A stretch of DNA of 64,000 nt from an uncultured Clostridium sp. (GCA_948466265.1 CAOJZU010000006.1:10370-74369), one strand, 5' to 3'. Shown: positions 21,356 through 33,302, counted from the stretch's first letter. The notes: generated by a model not told the origin, from the sequence alone. Translations and numbers: made by a program.

Positions 21356-22013
21356 CTAAAACATAACAGTTTGTGTAAATCCTTCTGAATAATCTCTATA
21401 CTGAAGATCTGCATATACTACTTTCCACTTTCCATCTACATTTTGAAGTGTTATTGTTTCTTCTCCTGTTTCGAAATCTGCCTGTTTTGAAAGTTCTTTA
21501 TTTTCTTCGCCAGTAGTATCTAGATATTTTACTTGTTTTTCTACTTTTGATGTGAACGTTACTGTTACTTGATCTTCATCAAATACAAATTTCTTTATCT
21601 TTTTTATTTCTTTATCAAAATTTGTTACAACAGATGTAAAGATATCATTTTCACTTTCTAAATTACTTTTAATTGCTTCTTTTTGCATTTTTAAGCTTAA
21701 ATCGTTGTCTATTACTTTTGTTTTCAATTCTTCTTCAAGTTTATCCATTTGACCGAGAAATTCTTCTTTTTAATTCTTCTCCCGCAGCCTTTTTTTGTTC
21801 TTCAGAATAGTCTTCTTTGTTATATACTTTCTGAATATTTTCCGGAAATACGCTATATTTATTAATTGTTTCTATATAGTCTTTGCATGCTGTTTCTATA
21901 TTTGGTTTTTCATTGCTTCTTGAAATTTCGACTGTAACTATGTATATTATTAATGCTACTAAGACTATTACTGTAAGTACAAGCCCTTTATTTATTTTTT
22001 TTAGTAATTTCAT
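21356..22013 (-). CDS. secreted or membrane-anchored protein of unknown function (one CGG +1 site)
   Basis: 218 aa when CGG 21755-21753 is skipped (RRISGQMDKLEEEL). A single transmembrane helix spans about residues 10-30. The rest is a Lys/Glu-rich soluble domain with SEEQKKAAGEELK and a final beta-rich part (VTVTFTSKVEKQ, ITLQNVDGKWKVVYAD). It resembles small extracytoplasmic DUF4878-like domains, but I do not assign it. It lies 32 nt upstream of the ABC ATPase and is likely co-transcribed, so an accessory role for the exporter is possible. Confidence 0.7.
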
Positions 22014-22171
22014 GTGTGGTTCCTCCTTTATTAGGTTTTATTATATATCTATATCTTTTATTTTTCAACTGATTAATAAATTTTTAAGAAAAAAGGATGA
22101 GCAAAGCAAACATAACTTCTCTTATCCTTTTCTAATAAAAATTTTTGTACATTTTCCTAAAATTATTACAT

Positions 22172-22388
22172 AAAAAAATGCCCCGCAGTTGGCCGTATAC
22201 TATAGAAATTTTATGGACCTGTATATATACAGGTGGGTGCCTACCTTAATACTTCTGGGTTTCTTACATAATTCTCTTTAGCAAGCATACACGCCATATT
22301 AAGAGCTCAGGCTCCCATATCCATTACTTTGTAGGTTCTAAAATCTCTATTTTAACTACGTACCACGCAGGGATTCTATTTTTTTGTT
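22172..22388 (-). ncRNA. ssrS: probable 6S RNA
   Basis: This stand-alone transcript has its own consensus promoter upstream and a T tract at the 3' end. The two ends pair into a long stem: CCCTGCG near 22375 with CTGCGGGGC near 22185, then GGU/ACC-type pairs. The 5' CCCTGCG and the internal GAGCCTGAGCTC segment resemble Firmicutes 6S RNA. It is about 200 nt with a large internal loop. 6S RNA binds the housekeeping RNA polymerase. The ncRNA call is solid on promoter plus structure; the identity as 6S is inferred without a covariance search. Confidence 0.65.
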
Positions 22389-22394
22389 ATATTT

Positions 22395-22423
22395 ATTTTA
22401 ACATTTTTTATAGTGTTTTTCAA
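22395..22423 (-). promoter_or_regulatory. promoter of the probable 6S RNA
   Basis: TTGAAA at 22423-22418, a 17-nt spacer, then TAAAAT at 22400-22395. Confidence 0.75.
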
Positions 22424-22455
22424 GTGTTTTTTCATTTTTCATATGTCAATTTATT

Positions 22456-24125
22456 CTATTTTATGATAATTTTCTCAATAAAGTTCTTGTCTTCATTATA
22501 TTGTAATTCTATTGTATAGTTTGCTGTGACATCTATTGTATCTGTTAATGCTCCTGTATCATTTATATATGTGTTTCCATTATATTCAATTTTTACTTTT
22601 ATATCTTGAATTTCATTTGACATTTTTACTTTACCAATTAGTGATCTTACAGAAGACCCTGAGTATTCACCAGCATAACTCTCGAAAGTTGCATTAAATA
22701 ATTGTATTTCTAATTCACTCATATTTTCTGCTATACTAGCATTTAGCTCATCTATATTTTCTTCCTCTTTGTTGTATCCTAGCACTTCTTTCATACGTTC
22801 TATATATTCTACTGCTGAATAATCTACATTATTATATACTATATAATAACTTGTTTCTCCTCCACTTGTTATAGAATATGCATAATCAAACATAACTGGC
22901 AATAGTAAGTCTTTTCTTGCATTTATTCCACCATACTTACCATCTTTTGAGACTATTACAACCCCTGTATCACCAACAGTTACTACATTACTTACAACTT
23001 TTTCTGTCATTTCTTCAGTTATAACACATCCGTACTGTGTCATATTGTTCACCAGTTATTTTTTCCCCATGTTTATCAAATATATCCCATTTACCATTTG
23101 CACAAGCTGGTATTAAATTATCATATAACATGTATTGACTCTTGGCACTATCTGTCACAAAATCTTCACTATTTATTCCAATAACATCATATTCTATATG
23201 TATAACCAACTGTTCATTAGAATCTATTACACCAAATTTTGAGTTGCTTTCTACTAGATAGTATCCTAAAGTACTATTAAACACTTTTATATCATCATAT
23301 TTTACGCTGATTTTTGTTTCGCCTGTAGAATATGTAATTCCTACTTTTTCACTTGAATTTGTGATTATAAATTCTTTTGGTCCTTCAAGAAACTCTATGT
23401 TATTATATCTTGGACCTATTATTTCTTCTTTAGTATTAATATTTACTACTCCAAATTTATTTGTCGAATTCTTTGATGCAACTATCATTCCATATATTAA
23501 TGCCTTTTGATTATTAAAATCATCACTTAATTTATCATATCCATATTTTTGTATATTCTCCTTATAATAAGATACTAAATATGATAATGTTTGTATTTGA
23601 AATTTATTTGTTTCCTTATCATAGTAAAATGCCGAATTAAATGCTTGCATAAATCCTTCTGAATCTATATACCATTTATTATCTATCTTTGTTACTGGTA
23701 CAGTTATTTCTACATGCTCATAGTCTTCTATGCTGTTTGGTGGAGTTTTATTTATTTGGTTTGAATTAAGATAAAATGATGTTGTTTCTGTTCCATCTTT
23801 TGCCTCTACATACATTTTTGTAGTATCTTCTGTATTTATCTTATATTCTCCATTATGTGCTTCATATCCAACTAATGGTGCTATATCTTTTATTGATATA
23901 TAAATATGTCCGGTCGTCCATGAAACGGAATGTATCTTCTGTAAATGATTCTCTCTTTCCATCAACATACAGTCCTAGCTGTGATTCTTTTATATTATTA
24001 ATTACAACAACAATTGCAATTACTGCTATAATAACAACTAGTATAAGTCCAAGTATTAATGCTGTCATTCTATTTGCTGGATTTCTCTTTTTTAACTTTA
24101 CTTCTCCATCTTGCTCTATTTTCAT
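22456..24125 (-). CDS. membrane-anchored WG-repeat protein with stalk-like N-domain (two CGG +1 sites)
   Basis: 555 aa after skips at 23912 and 23032. It has a cytoplasmic Lys/Arg-rich start, a transmembrane helix at about 20-45, then a copper-amine-oxidase-N-like (stalk) domain. KFGVVN, KVGITY, KFGVID, KWDIFD and KYGGIN units follow, spaced as WG (KWG) beta repeats from about residue 220 to 400. The first skip restores RFMDDGHIYISIKD and the second QYDTVGCVITEE, inside the repeat array. Such proteins are surface-located and of unknown role in clostridia. It lies 14 nt downstream of tgt. Confidence 0.82.
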
Positions 24126-24139
24126 TCCATATCCTCCTT

Positions 24140-25279
<1,140 letters not shown>

Positions 25280-25807
25280 TTAATTTTCCTCCGATTCTTT
25301 TTCTTCTGGTTTCTCTATCTCTTCTTGTTCTTTTTTTATTTCTATCAATTCTGATGTGCAATGGCTACATCTCACTGCTTTATATGGTATTTCTGATAAG
25401 CAGTAAGGGCATATTTTTGTACTTGGCTCTACTTTTTCTACCTTTTCTTCTTTCTTCTTTGATTTTTTTCTTATTTTACTCATTGCATCTATATTAAGTT
25501 TTTCTAACTTTTTGTTTATTTTATTTATATATTTTATTGCTAGGAAAATTGAAAATGCTATAACAAAAAAATTAATAAGAGCATTTACAAAAGAGCCTAT
25601 TCCTATTTCTGCAACTCCCTCTCCAATAACTATTTTCCACTCTGAATAATCTATATTTCCTGTAAATATTGCTGTAAATGGCATTATTATGTCATTTACA
25701 AGAGAGTTTACTATTTTTTGAAAAGCACCTCCTATTACAACACCTACTGCCAAATCCATTGCATTACCTTTCATTGCAAATTCTTTAAATTCTTTAATAA
25801 GTGACAT
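25280..25807 (-). CDS. mscL: large-conductance mechanosensitive channel with C-terminal zinc ribbon
   Basis: 175 aa from ATG 25807, which has AGAGGTG 7 nt upstream. Residues 1-95 form the MscL pore: [39 protein letters not shown], and a second helix [16 protein letters not shown]. The tail is longer than the usual 130-150 aa because it carries a zinc-ribbon CPYC...CSHC at about 135-153 and then an acidic end. It releases solutes on osmotic down-shock. The zinc ribbon occurs in some clostridial MscL proteins and its role is unknown. Confidence 0.92.
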   Translation of the reverse strand: MSLIKEFKEFAMKGNAMDLAVGVVIGGAFQKIVNSLVNDIIMPFTAIFTGNIDYSEWKIVIGEGVAEIGIGSFVNALINFFVIAFSIFLAIKYINKINKKLEKLNIDAMSKIRKKSKKKEEKVEKVEPSTKICPYCLSEIPYKAVRCSHCTSELIEIKKEQEEIEKPEEKESEEN

Positions 25808-25825
25808 TTTTCGCACCTCTTATCT

Positions 25826-25865
25826 AAAAATAGCGCTAGAGTTTTTGCCACACTAGCGCTTTTTA
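25826..25865. terminator. terminator of the rplU-rpmA operon
   Basis: AGCGCTAG at 25832-25839 pairs with CTAGCGCT at 25853-25860, with A and T tracts outside. It follows the rpmA stop on the minus strand. Confidence 0.8.
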
Positions 25866-25872
25866 TTATATA

Positions 25873-26133
25873 TTAATTTTCTTCTGGGTAAACACTAACT
25901 TTCTTTTTGTCTTTACCTAATCTTTCAAATTTAACAGTTCCATTTACTAATGCGTATAAAGTATCGTCGCTTCCGATTCCAACATTAGTTCCTGGATGTA
26001 TTTTTGTTCCTCTTTGTCTCATTAGGATATTTCCTGCAAGAACAAATTGTCCATCTGCTCTTTTTACCCCAAGACGTTTAGACTCACTGTCTCTACCGTT
26101 CTTAACACTACCTTGCCCCTTTTTATGTGCCAT
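25873..26133 (-). CDS. rpmA: 50S ribosomal protein L27
   Basis: 86 aa. It starts [20 protein letters not shown], the mature L27 form. Most Firmicutes make L27 with a short N-terminal extension that the Prp protease removes, and have the prp gene between rplU and rpmA. Here both the extension and the prp gene are missing. It is highly expressed and has no zero-frame CGG (AAC GGT and ATC GGA are off-frame). Confidence 0.96.
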   Translation of the reverse strand: MAHKKGQGSVKNGRDSESKRLGVKRADGQFVLAGNILMRQRGTKIHPGTNVGIGSDDTLYALVNGTVKFERLGKDKKKVSVYPEEN

Positions 26134-26173
26134 GGTACTCTCTCCTTTCTAAATGTTTATATCTTTTTAGAAA

Positions 26174-26596
26174 TTATGCTTCTTTTTTAGCTGTTTCTTT
26201 TTTTGCAGTCTCTTTTTTAGCTACTGGTTTCTTCTCTGTTTTTTCAGCTTTAGCTACTGGTTCAGCTTTTTCAGCCTTTTCTGCTGCTACTTTTATAGTT
26301 GTAATTTCTACTTTTGTGTATGGTTGTCTATGACCTTGTTTTCTTCTATAATTCTTTTTAGCTTTATATTTGAAAACGATGATTTTTTTACCTTTACCAT
26401 GTGCTACAACTTTACCTTCAACTGCTGCACCTTTAACATAAGGAGTACCTACCTCTATTTTCTTATCATCTGATATTAAGATAACTTTGTCGAATTTTAC
26501 TTTTTTTCCTTCTTCGTCATCTAATTTTTCAAAAAATACTACGTCTCCTTTTGATACCTTATATTGCTTACCACAAGCTTCAATTATTGCGTACAT
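26174..26596 (-). CDS. rplU: 50S ribosomal protein L21 with Lys/Ala/Glu-rich tail
   Basis: 140 aa. The L21 core ([20 protein letters not shown], then [20 protein letters not shown]) ends near residue 102. A low-complexity tail of about 35 residues, rich in Lys, Ala, Glu and Thr, follows and is longer than in most L21 proteins. It is driven by the strong promoter at 26702-26730. The leader 26597-26701 contains imperfect stems and may be the L21 autoregulatory leader; this is inferred. Confidence 0.95.
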   Translation of the reverse strand: MYAIIEACGKQYKVSKGDVVFFEKLDDEEGKKVKFDKVILISDDKKIEVGTPYVKGAAVEGKVVAHGKGKKIIVFKYKAKKNYRRKQGHRQPYTKVEITTIKVAAEKAEKAEPVAKAEKTEKKPVAKKETAKKETAKKEA

Positions 26597-26701
26597 TGCA
26601 AATAAGCACCTCCCTTTTTCGTATACTCGCTAACCTTAAAATTTAGGTACCCAAACTTAATTAGGCTTTATGAACCTTGACTTATGCGGTTACAGTTAAT
26701 T

Positions 26702-26730
26702 ATTTTAACATATCTACCTATATTTGTCAA
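26702..26730 (-). promoter_or_regulatory. rplU promoter
   Basis: TTGACA at 26730-26725, a 17-nt spacer and TAAAAT at 26707-26702. This is one of the best promoters in the window. About 100 nt of structured leader follow before the rplU start. Confidence 0.8.
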
Positions 26731-26733
26731 TAT

Positions 26734-27987
26734 TTAACTATAATTTTCTTGTTGCATTCTTATTTTTATTCTATTCCATACATCATTAGTTTTTAAATAT
26801 TCTTTATAGTGTTTCTGCACATCCTCATCATATTTATCAAGTTCTCCTACTAAACATAGAAAATCATTATTTGGAAATATTTTATCTATTTTCTCTATGC
26901 TATTTTTCAGTTTTTCCTTTGCAATCTCTATATCTTTCAAATATGTATTTCTTTGCATAATATACATAAGAAGCGGTTTATATTTTATCCATCCTATTGA
27001 AGCTTTTAAAAACCTTTCTCCTATCGCTTCATCATTTAATGATGGTTTTTCAAATCTTTTTGGAAATTTTCCTTTTACAATTCCGGTATATTTTAAAAAG
27101 CTATCATGGAAATGATATGTAGGAACTTTTACAACCTTTGCCTCCGAAAGCAAAGTACAAAAGAATGTATCTTCTCCTCTTGCAAATGGTGGATTGTAGA
27201 AGGCTGGAATTTTGTCTATATGTGTAAGATTTATACATATTCCAGATCCAAATAACCATGATTTTATACCTACATGTTTTAGTACTATTTTGTCTTTTCC
27301 TTCTGTTATATCTGTTTCTGCAAATGCCATCCAATTATCTTGTTCCATATTCTTTTTTATTTTTTCCCAATTTACAGCTTCATTACTAACTGCATCTATG
27401 TATTCTTTAAAGTCTTGTTCTTTTACTTCGTCTTTTCCAAATTCTATATATGGTACTGGAGACATATTCCCACATCTATGTCCTACTGTAACATCTGAAT
27501 ATGGTATAACATTTAAGTGTTCAAGTAAATTTTCTTGTTTCTTCCAAATTATTTCTTTTCCTTCACCTTTAACGTTAGCATAAGGATATTCATCATCATC
27601 CCAAAAAAGTAAATAATCTATTTTCCTCTTAAGTGCAAAATACATAATTGCGTTTCTTGCTCTTGCATATCCTGTGCCTAATATTAAATTTACCTCACTT
27701 TTACTTAAATTATATCTTGATTTTAGAATTTTCTTTTCTTCTTCAATATCTTCTGGAGTTATATATTTTATATGTATTTTTCTATAAACATCATCTTTAA
27801 GTGTATAAAAATCTTTTCTTTCTGTATTCTGATATTCCAAATCATATAGTATAAATATTGTAAGGTGAACTTCTTCTGGATAGTCTTTTAATTGCTCTAT
27901 CATATCTTTATAACAATTATTTATAATGTTGCATATATTAGTTCTTCCTGTTAAAAAACCTATTCCAAATTCTACTGGTTTTGCCAT
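26734..27987 (-). CDS. putative glycosyltransferase (GT2-like, DDD motif)
   Basis: 417 aa from ATG 27987, with AAAGGA about 10 nt upstream. YLLFWDDDEYPYA near residue 125 looks like the metal-binding DxD of a GT-A fold enzyme. GYARARNAIMYFAL before it resembles the donor-side helix, and FARGEDTFFCTLL near residue 295 the acceptor-side acidic motif. No transmembrane helix is present. I do not recognise the exact family. Its two CGG triplets are off-frame (ACC GGA, TCG GAG). Confidence 0.6.
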   Translation of the reverse strand: MAKPVEFGIGFLTGRTNICNIINNCYKDMIEQLKDYPEEVHLTIFILYDLEYQNTERKDFYTLKDDVYRKIHIKYITPEDIEEEKKILKSRYNLSKSEVNLILGTGYARARNAIMYFALKRKIDYLLFWDDDEYPYANVKGEGKEIIWKKQENLLEHLNVIPYSDVTVGHRCGNMSPVPYIEFGKDEVKEQDFKEYIDAVSNEAVNWEKIKKNMEQDNWMAFAETDITEGKDKIVLKHVGIKSWLFGSGICINLTHIDKIPAFYNPPFARGEDTFFCTLLSEAKVVKVPTYHFHDSFLKYTGIVKGKFPKRFEKPSLNDEAIGERFLKASIGWIKYKPLLMYIMQRNTYLKDIEIAKEKLKNSIEKIDKIFPNNDFLCLVGELDKYDEDVQKHYKEYLKTNDVWNRIKIRMQQENYS

Positions 27988-28229
27988 TCTTTCACATTCC
28001 TTTATCTTTAATAATCTAAAATACTGCTTTTTAAGCACAAAGATATATTGACACAGAAATTTTTACATTAACTTACTGTGCAATATTTACATTTTTTTAT
28101 ATAATTCCAGAGTATTATAGCATAACATAATTTTTTTTGCAAGTTTTTAATTTTTATTTAAGAATTATATTGAATTTATTTGTTTTTTGATATATGATAT
28201 AAATATTATTATACAAAGGAGGAAGTTTT

Positions 28230-29117
28230 ATGGCAAAAAATGATGTAAATAAGGATGTAAATAAAACAAATAGTAAAACTACTAAAGTTAGTAGTGAAAA
28301 AAGAACTTCTGCTAATAAAAAAATAGAGAACTCAAAAAAAGTTACAGAAAAAAAAGAAATAACTCCAAAGAAAAGTTCTACATCCAAAAAGTCTACTGCA
28401 AAAAAAAGTACAGTAGCTCAAAAAACTGTCGCTCCTAAGAAGAGTTCTTTAAATAAAAAATCAGAAACTATTAAAAAGACTTCTTCAAGAAAAACTTCTT
28501 CTAAATCTACTGCAAAATCTATGATTGCAGAATATTACGATTTACCTTATAGATATAATCAAACTATAGTTAAAATTCTAGCTCAAACTCCAACTACTCT
28601 ATTTATTTACTGGGATATTTCAGATGAAGATAGGAACTCTTTAGTTAAAATATATGGTGATAGTTTCTTTAATGATACAAGACCTATTCTTTTGGTTCAT
28701 AATTTAACTCATGATTATACATTTGAAATAGAGATAAATGATTTTGCAAATAGTTGGTATATAAGAACTGTAGAGCCTGATTGTACATATACTATAGAAC
28801 TTGGTAGAAAATTTAATAGTAATTCAGATGAATATATCTACATTAATTCTTCAAATAATATGGTATCTCCAAATAACCATATATTATTTGAAAATGCAGA
28901 CTTAGGTAATGTTTTATTTAGAAATGTAAAAACAAATAAACTTTCTTCTAAAAATTTTGGAGATTTAAGCTTTATAAATAATATAGATAAATTATATGGA
29001 AATATTTATGATGTATATAGTGCTTTGTATAATAATGGAGAATTAGATGACTTAAGCTCACCTTCTTCTGGAGAGTTTTATTTAGATCAAAAGAAAGAGG
29101 AAAATACAAATGACTAA
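28230..29117 (+). CDS. DUF4912 domain protein with Lys/Ser/Thr-rich N-terminus
   Basis: 295 aa. Residues 1-95 are low-complexity, Lys/Ser/Thr-rich and likely disordered. Residues about 105-200 contain the DUF4912 core (LPYRYNQTIVKILAQTPTTLFIYWDIS, then RPILLVHN). It has GGAGG 6-8 nt upstream and overlaps the GH57 gene by 8 nt. DUF4912 next to a GH57 branching enzyme is a common pair, so a role in glucan synthesis is plausible but unproven. Confidence 0.8.
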   Translation: MAKNDVNKDVNKTNSKTTKVSSEKRTSANKKIENSKKVTEKKEITPKKSSTSKKSTAKKSTVAQKTVAPKKSSLNKKSETIKKTSSRKTSSKSTAKSMIAEYYDLPYRYNQTIVKILAQTPTTLFIYWDISDEDRNSLVKIYGDSFFNDTRPILLVHNLTHDYTFEIEINDFANSWYIRTVEPDCTYTIELGRKFNSNSDEYIYINSSNNMVSPNNHILFENADLGNVLFRNVKTNKLSSKNFGDLSFINNIDKLYGNIYDVYSALYNNGELDDLSSPSSGEFYLDQKKEENTND

Positions 29118-30706
29118 TAATCCAAAAGGATATGTAAGTTTTATATTACATGCACATTTACCTTTTGTGCATCACCCTGAAAGTGAAAATTATTTAGAGG
29201 AAGAATGGCTTTTTGAAGCAATTTCCGAAACATATATACCATTACTTATAAATTTTAAGAAATTAGAGGAGGAAAAAGTTGACTTTAGAATAACTATGTC
29301 TCTTACTCCTCCTCTTCTTTCTATGCTTGCAAGCCCTCTTCTTCAAAAAAGATATATTAAATATCTAAATAAGCATATTGAACTTTGTAAAAAGGAAGTA
29401 ATTCGTACTAAAGATAATTCTAGATTAAATGATTTATCTAAATATTATTTAGATAGATATAGCAAGGATCTACATATTTTTAGAGATATTTATAATTGTA
29501 ATATAATCCAAGGTTTTAAATATTTCCAAGATATAGGTGTTTTGGAAATAATAACTTGTGGCGCAACTCACCGGATACTTCCCTATTTTATATACTAATC
29601 AAAAAACTATTAAGGCACAAATTGCAGTTCGGTGTGCAAACTTATGAGAAATATTTAGGAAGAAAACCTCGTGGAATTTGGCTTCCTGAATGTGGATATG
29701 TGCCAGAGGCTGATAAATATTTAAAAGAGTTTGGTATAGAATATATTATAACTGAATCTCATGGAATTCTTTATTCAAATCCAATACCTGTTTATGGTAC
29801 TTTTTCACCTATTGTATCTCCTGGTGGTGTTATTGCTTTTGGACGTGACCTAGAATCTTCAAGGCAAGTTTGGAGTTCAGTTTGTGGTTATCCTGGCGAT
29901 TACAATTATCGTGAATTTTATAGAGATATTGGATATGATGCTGATTATGAATATATAAAGCCTTATATTGCTCATGATGGTGTTAGAGTAAATACTGGTA
30001 TCAAATATCATCGAATTACTGGAAAAACTGAAGATAAAGATTTGTATAATGTAAGATGGGCAATGGATTCTGCTGAAAAGCAAGCAGGACACTTTTTCGA
30101 TTCTAGAGAAGAACAAATTTCAAATCTTGCTGGATTTATGAATACACCACCTATCATTCTTTGTCCTTATGATGCAGAACTTTTTGGTCATTGGTGGTAT
30201 GAAGGTCCTTACTGGCTATATGTTTTGTTTAAAAAAATTTATTATGATAAATGCAATTTTAAATTAATAACTCCTGGAGAATATATTGATAGATTTCCTG
30301 AAATGCAAGAATGTACTCCTTGTCGTTCTAGTTGGGGAGCCAATCGGATATAGTGAAGTATGGCTCAATGAACTTAATGATTACGTGATCCGTCATCTTC
30401 ATAGGATTCGGTGATAAAATGGTAGAACTTGCAAATATTTTTAAAGATGAAACTGATACCCTAAAAATTTCAGCTTTAAATCAATGTGCAAGAGAACTAC
30501 TTCTTGCTCAAAGTAGCGATTGGAATTTTATTATAACAAATGGAACTATGGTAGATTATGCAAAAAGGCGTATAAAAGACCATGTTGGTAGATTTACTAA
30601 ATTATATAACCAGTTAAAGATGAATACTATTGATAAAGAATTTTTAAAAGATATATCAGAAAAAGATGCTATTTTTCCTGATATTGATTATAAAATATAT
30701 ATATAG
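29110..30706 (+). CDS. GH57 family 1,4-alpha-glucan branching enzyme (four CGG +1 sites)
   Basis: 530 aa after skips at 29572, 29630, 30345 and 30409. It opens with the GH57 region 1, ILHAHLPFVHHPE. The first two skips restore GATHGYLPLF and AQIAVGVQTYEKYLGRKPRG, and then IWLPECGYVPE carries the catalytic Glu. CPYDAELFGHWWYEGP carries the catalytic Asp region, and SSWGANGYSEVWLNE and HRIGDKMVELAN follow. These match the DUF1957 branching-enzyme type that introduces alpha-1,6 branches in glycogen. It works with glgP at 43-45.5 kb. Confidence 0.92.
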
Positions 30707-30828
30707 TTAATATAAATTAATCAAAATACAAGCTCGCAAAAGACTTCTTTAGAATAAGATAATGTATAAACCTATTTTTTTGAGGGATAATACATTTAAA
30801 ACACAAATTCAAAAGGAGGTCTTTTTTT

Positions 30829-31674
30829 GTGAAGTCGTTATGCATAAAAGAAAATAATAGCGAAGTAATTAGCTTCATAAATGATAAGCTTTCAAAATTA
30901 GACCTAAATTCATTATTTGTTAAAAATACTGAATTTAAGATATACAAAAATATAATTTTGCATTCCAAAATGGAAGATATAGAAACGTTTTATGATAAGA
31001 TTTCTTCTATATTAACTGATACTATAATTTATTTTTATCAAAGAAAACTTTTGAAGAGAATTTTAGAATATAATTATTTTTACTTTAATTCGCTAGAAAA
31101 AAAGAAAATCATAGAATTTGCTATGTCTTTTATTGAAAGTGACATTATAACTGAGGAAGATAATTTCTTCGCAGTTTACACTTCAGTACTGGATTATATA
31201 AAAACAAATAAGTCTATTGTTTTAGAGGGATTTGTAAATTTTAGACTTTCAAATTATATGAAAAACTTAGATTATATAATAGATATTGCTGTAAACAAGT
31301 TTATAACTGATAAAGAATATTTAGAGTTTGTAAATATGCTAAAACTATATATTACACTTACTCCATCTAAAGCTTCTTTAACTCATTTAGTATACTTTGG
31401 TGGAGAAAGTATTTTACTTGATAAAGATAAAAAAATTATACCATTAGATGATGATAGTTTTAATATGAAATATTTATCTGATATAAGTTTTTCTTCAAAT
31501 GATTATGCACTAAATGCTTTATTAAGCATGCCACCTAAGAAGCTTGTAATTCATTTGATGGACAAAAATTCTAATGATGAGTTTATTAATACTCTAAAGC
31601 TTATTTTTGAAAACAAATATGAAATTTGTTCTTCATGCGAGTTATGTAGGTTATATAAGATTGGGTTTAATTAG
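30829..31674 (+). CDS. protein of unknown function
   Basis: 281 aa starting at GTG 30829, with AAGGAGG about 9 nt before. No signal peptide or transmembrane helix. It is Lys/Ile/Asn/Phe-rich, with a Cys cluster at the very end (CSSCELCRLYKIG) that might bind metal. I recognise no domain. It is convergent with the HAD gene downstream, and the stops overlap by 8 nt. It contains no CGG. The gap 30707-30828 holds only its upstream region. Confidence 0.6.
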   Translation: MKSLCIKENNSEVISFINDKLSKLDLNSLFVKNTEFKIYKNIILHSKMEDIETFYDKISSILTDTIIYFYQRKLLKRILEYNYFYFNSLEKKKIIEFAMSFIESDIITEEDNFFAVYTSVLDYIKTNKSIVLEGFVNFRLSNYMKNLDYIIDIAVNKFITDKEYLEFVNMLKLYITLTPSKASLTHLVYFGGESILLDKDKKIIPLDDDSFNMKYLSDISFSSNDYALNALLSMPPKKLVIHLMDKNSNDEFINTLKLIFENKYEICSSCELCRLYKIGFN

Positions 31675-32257
31675 ATAAGTTAGACTTCTTTATAATATTT
31701 TTAATCACATCATATACTTCATTCCATGTATTTACTTTTATAATGTTATTTCCAATACAATTAACATTGTATATCTCTTCAAATGCAATTACTGGTATGA
31801 TTTGAGATACTGCTTTTATATTTTGTGGTTCATCATCTATTAAAACATCTATATTATTATCAATGCAAAATTGTTTTTTGTCTTTTTGAATTATTAACTC
31901 GTCATACTCAACACTATTTTTCTTCAAATATTTTTGTGTTATTTCATATATATTTGTAGAACCGATTTGTTTCCTTGCTGTTATGATATAAATAGTATTA
32001 CCTTCTTGTTTTAATCTATGAATAATTCTATTAGCATTTTCTTTTAATTTTGCTTTCTCTCTTGCTTCATTTAAATATTTTATACAAAAATCTATTTTTT
32101 CTCTTTCTGTCCATTCATATAAGTTTGCAACTGCAAACCCTTTTTCATTCATAAGTAAATTTCTTTTTATAACATTCTCGTTATATTCTTTACAATATAT
32201 TTTTAATACTTCTAATAAATCTGTTATTGTATTATCTAAATCAATTCCTATCTTCAT
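31667..32257 (-). CDS. HAD-like 5'-nucleotidase/phosphatase
   Basis: 196 aa. IGIDLDNTITD at the start is HAD motif I. IYIITARK near residue 90 is motif II, and the acidic DVLIDDEPQNI near residue 145 is motif IV. It resembles the 5' deoxyribonucleotidase/NagD-like subgroup with a small helical cap. The substrate is probably a small phosphate ester. Intact; one off-frame CGG (ATC GGT). Confidence 0.75.
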   Translation of the reverse strand: MKIGIDLDNTITDLLEVLKIYCKEYNENVIKRNLLMNEKGFAVANLYEWTEREKIDFCIKYLNEAREKAKLKENANRIIHRLKQEGNTIYIITARKQIGSTNIYEITQKYLKKNSVEYDELIIQKDKKQFCIDNNIDVLIDDEPQNIKAVSQIIPVIAFEEIYNVNCIGNNIIKVNTWNEVYDVIKNIIKKSNLSN

Positions 32258-32322
32258 TTTTTACTCCTACATCTAATATTAAGGAAAATTTATTTCTAAT
32301 TGCTTAATAATGTCTTCAATAT

Positions 32323-33222
32323 TTATGTCAGTTCTATTATTTTTTTAATAAGCTCGTTATCTACTATTTTATTAATTCCAAAGCACTTTTTACCCAAATC
32401 TTTTATTGAAGCACCTAAATGATACATTTCCTTATTGTCTATGGCAATAAATCTATCGTGAAATTTATTAGTTCTTGCAAGCTTTAAAGTAGGATTTTCT
32501 TTATTAAATTTTTGAATATCTATGTTTTGAATATTACTCTTGTTAGATGTTAAAATAATTACCTCAACATTCTCCTTTTTCTTTACCAACATTTTCAAAA
32601 TACTATCATCAACATAATTATCTATTATTAAAATCTTAGTATTTGCCTTCTTTATAATATCTATTATTAAGCTATAACTCTCGTAAATTTGTCCATTAAA
32701 AAATATCCTTTGTTTTATATTTTCTTCTAATTGCAAAGTATTAAAGATTTTATCAAATTTCTTATCATGTTCTAGTAATTTATATTCTATATTTGTTAAT
32801 CTTTCAAATACTTGTCCATTAAGCATTAAAAATTTTCTCATTTCTACAAATGCTTTCATAATATTTACACTAACACTTATTGCAACATCACTTTTTAACA
32901 ATGCTGATAACATTGCAATACCTTGCTCTGTAAATGCATATGGTAAATATTTTCTATGTTGCCCTCTTCCATTATTGTTTAAGGTGACAAATTGGCACCT
33001 TAAAGATTTAAATTCACTTTCATTTAATTGAAAGCAAAAATCCTTTGGAAATCTTTCAATATTCCTTTTTACAACACGATTTACATATTTTGTTTCACAA
33101 TGATACATGTTTGCTACATCACTATCTAACATCACTTGCTTTTCTCTTATTGTATAGATTAAGTTTTTGATATCCTCAATTTCTAATTTATTTTGGACTA
33201 TTATTTCATTTTTTTCTTCCAT
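32323..33222 (-). CDS. ORF6N-domain protein with PLD-like C-terminal part
   Basis: 299 aa from ATG 33222. The N-terminal 100 residues form an ORF6N DNA-binding domain (LDSDVANMYHCETKYVNRVV, then FTEQGIAMLSALL), common in phage antirepressors and host-encoded paralogues. The C-terminal third (ILIIDNYVDDSILKML, KFHDRFIAIDNKEMYHLGAS) looks like a PLD-type fold with HxxF in place of HxK, so catalysis is doubtful. It is a stand-alone copy with no phage genes around it. Confidence 0.75.
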   Translation of the reverse strand: MEEKNEIIVQNKLEIEDIKNLIYTIREKQVMLDSDVANMYHCETKYVNRVVKRNIERFPKDFCFQLNESEFKSLRCQFVTLNNNGRGQHRKYLPYAFTEQGIAMLSALLKSDVAISVSVNIMKAFVEMRKFLMLNGQVFERLTNIEYKLLEHDKKFDKIFNTLQLEENIKQRIFFNGQIYESYSLIIDIIKKANTKILIIDNYVDDSILKMLVKKKENVEVIILTSNKSNIQNIDIQKFNKENPTLKLARTNKFHDRFIAIDNKEMYHLGASIKDLGKKCFGINKIVDNELIKKIIELT

Positions 33223-33302
33223 ACTTAACTTCACATCCTTTAAAGTCTATATTAAATAGTTTAAAACAGTTGTTTGGTAATGTCAAGTATTTTTTTGTTT
33301 TT

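Noticed and set aside
30717..30968. Minus-strand frame over the start of the unknown gene at 30829
   Set aside because: It has no ribosome site and opposes a plus-strand gene with a strong GGAGG and backbone-like codon use.
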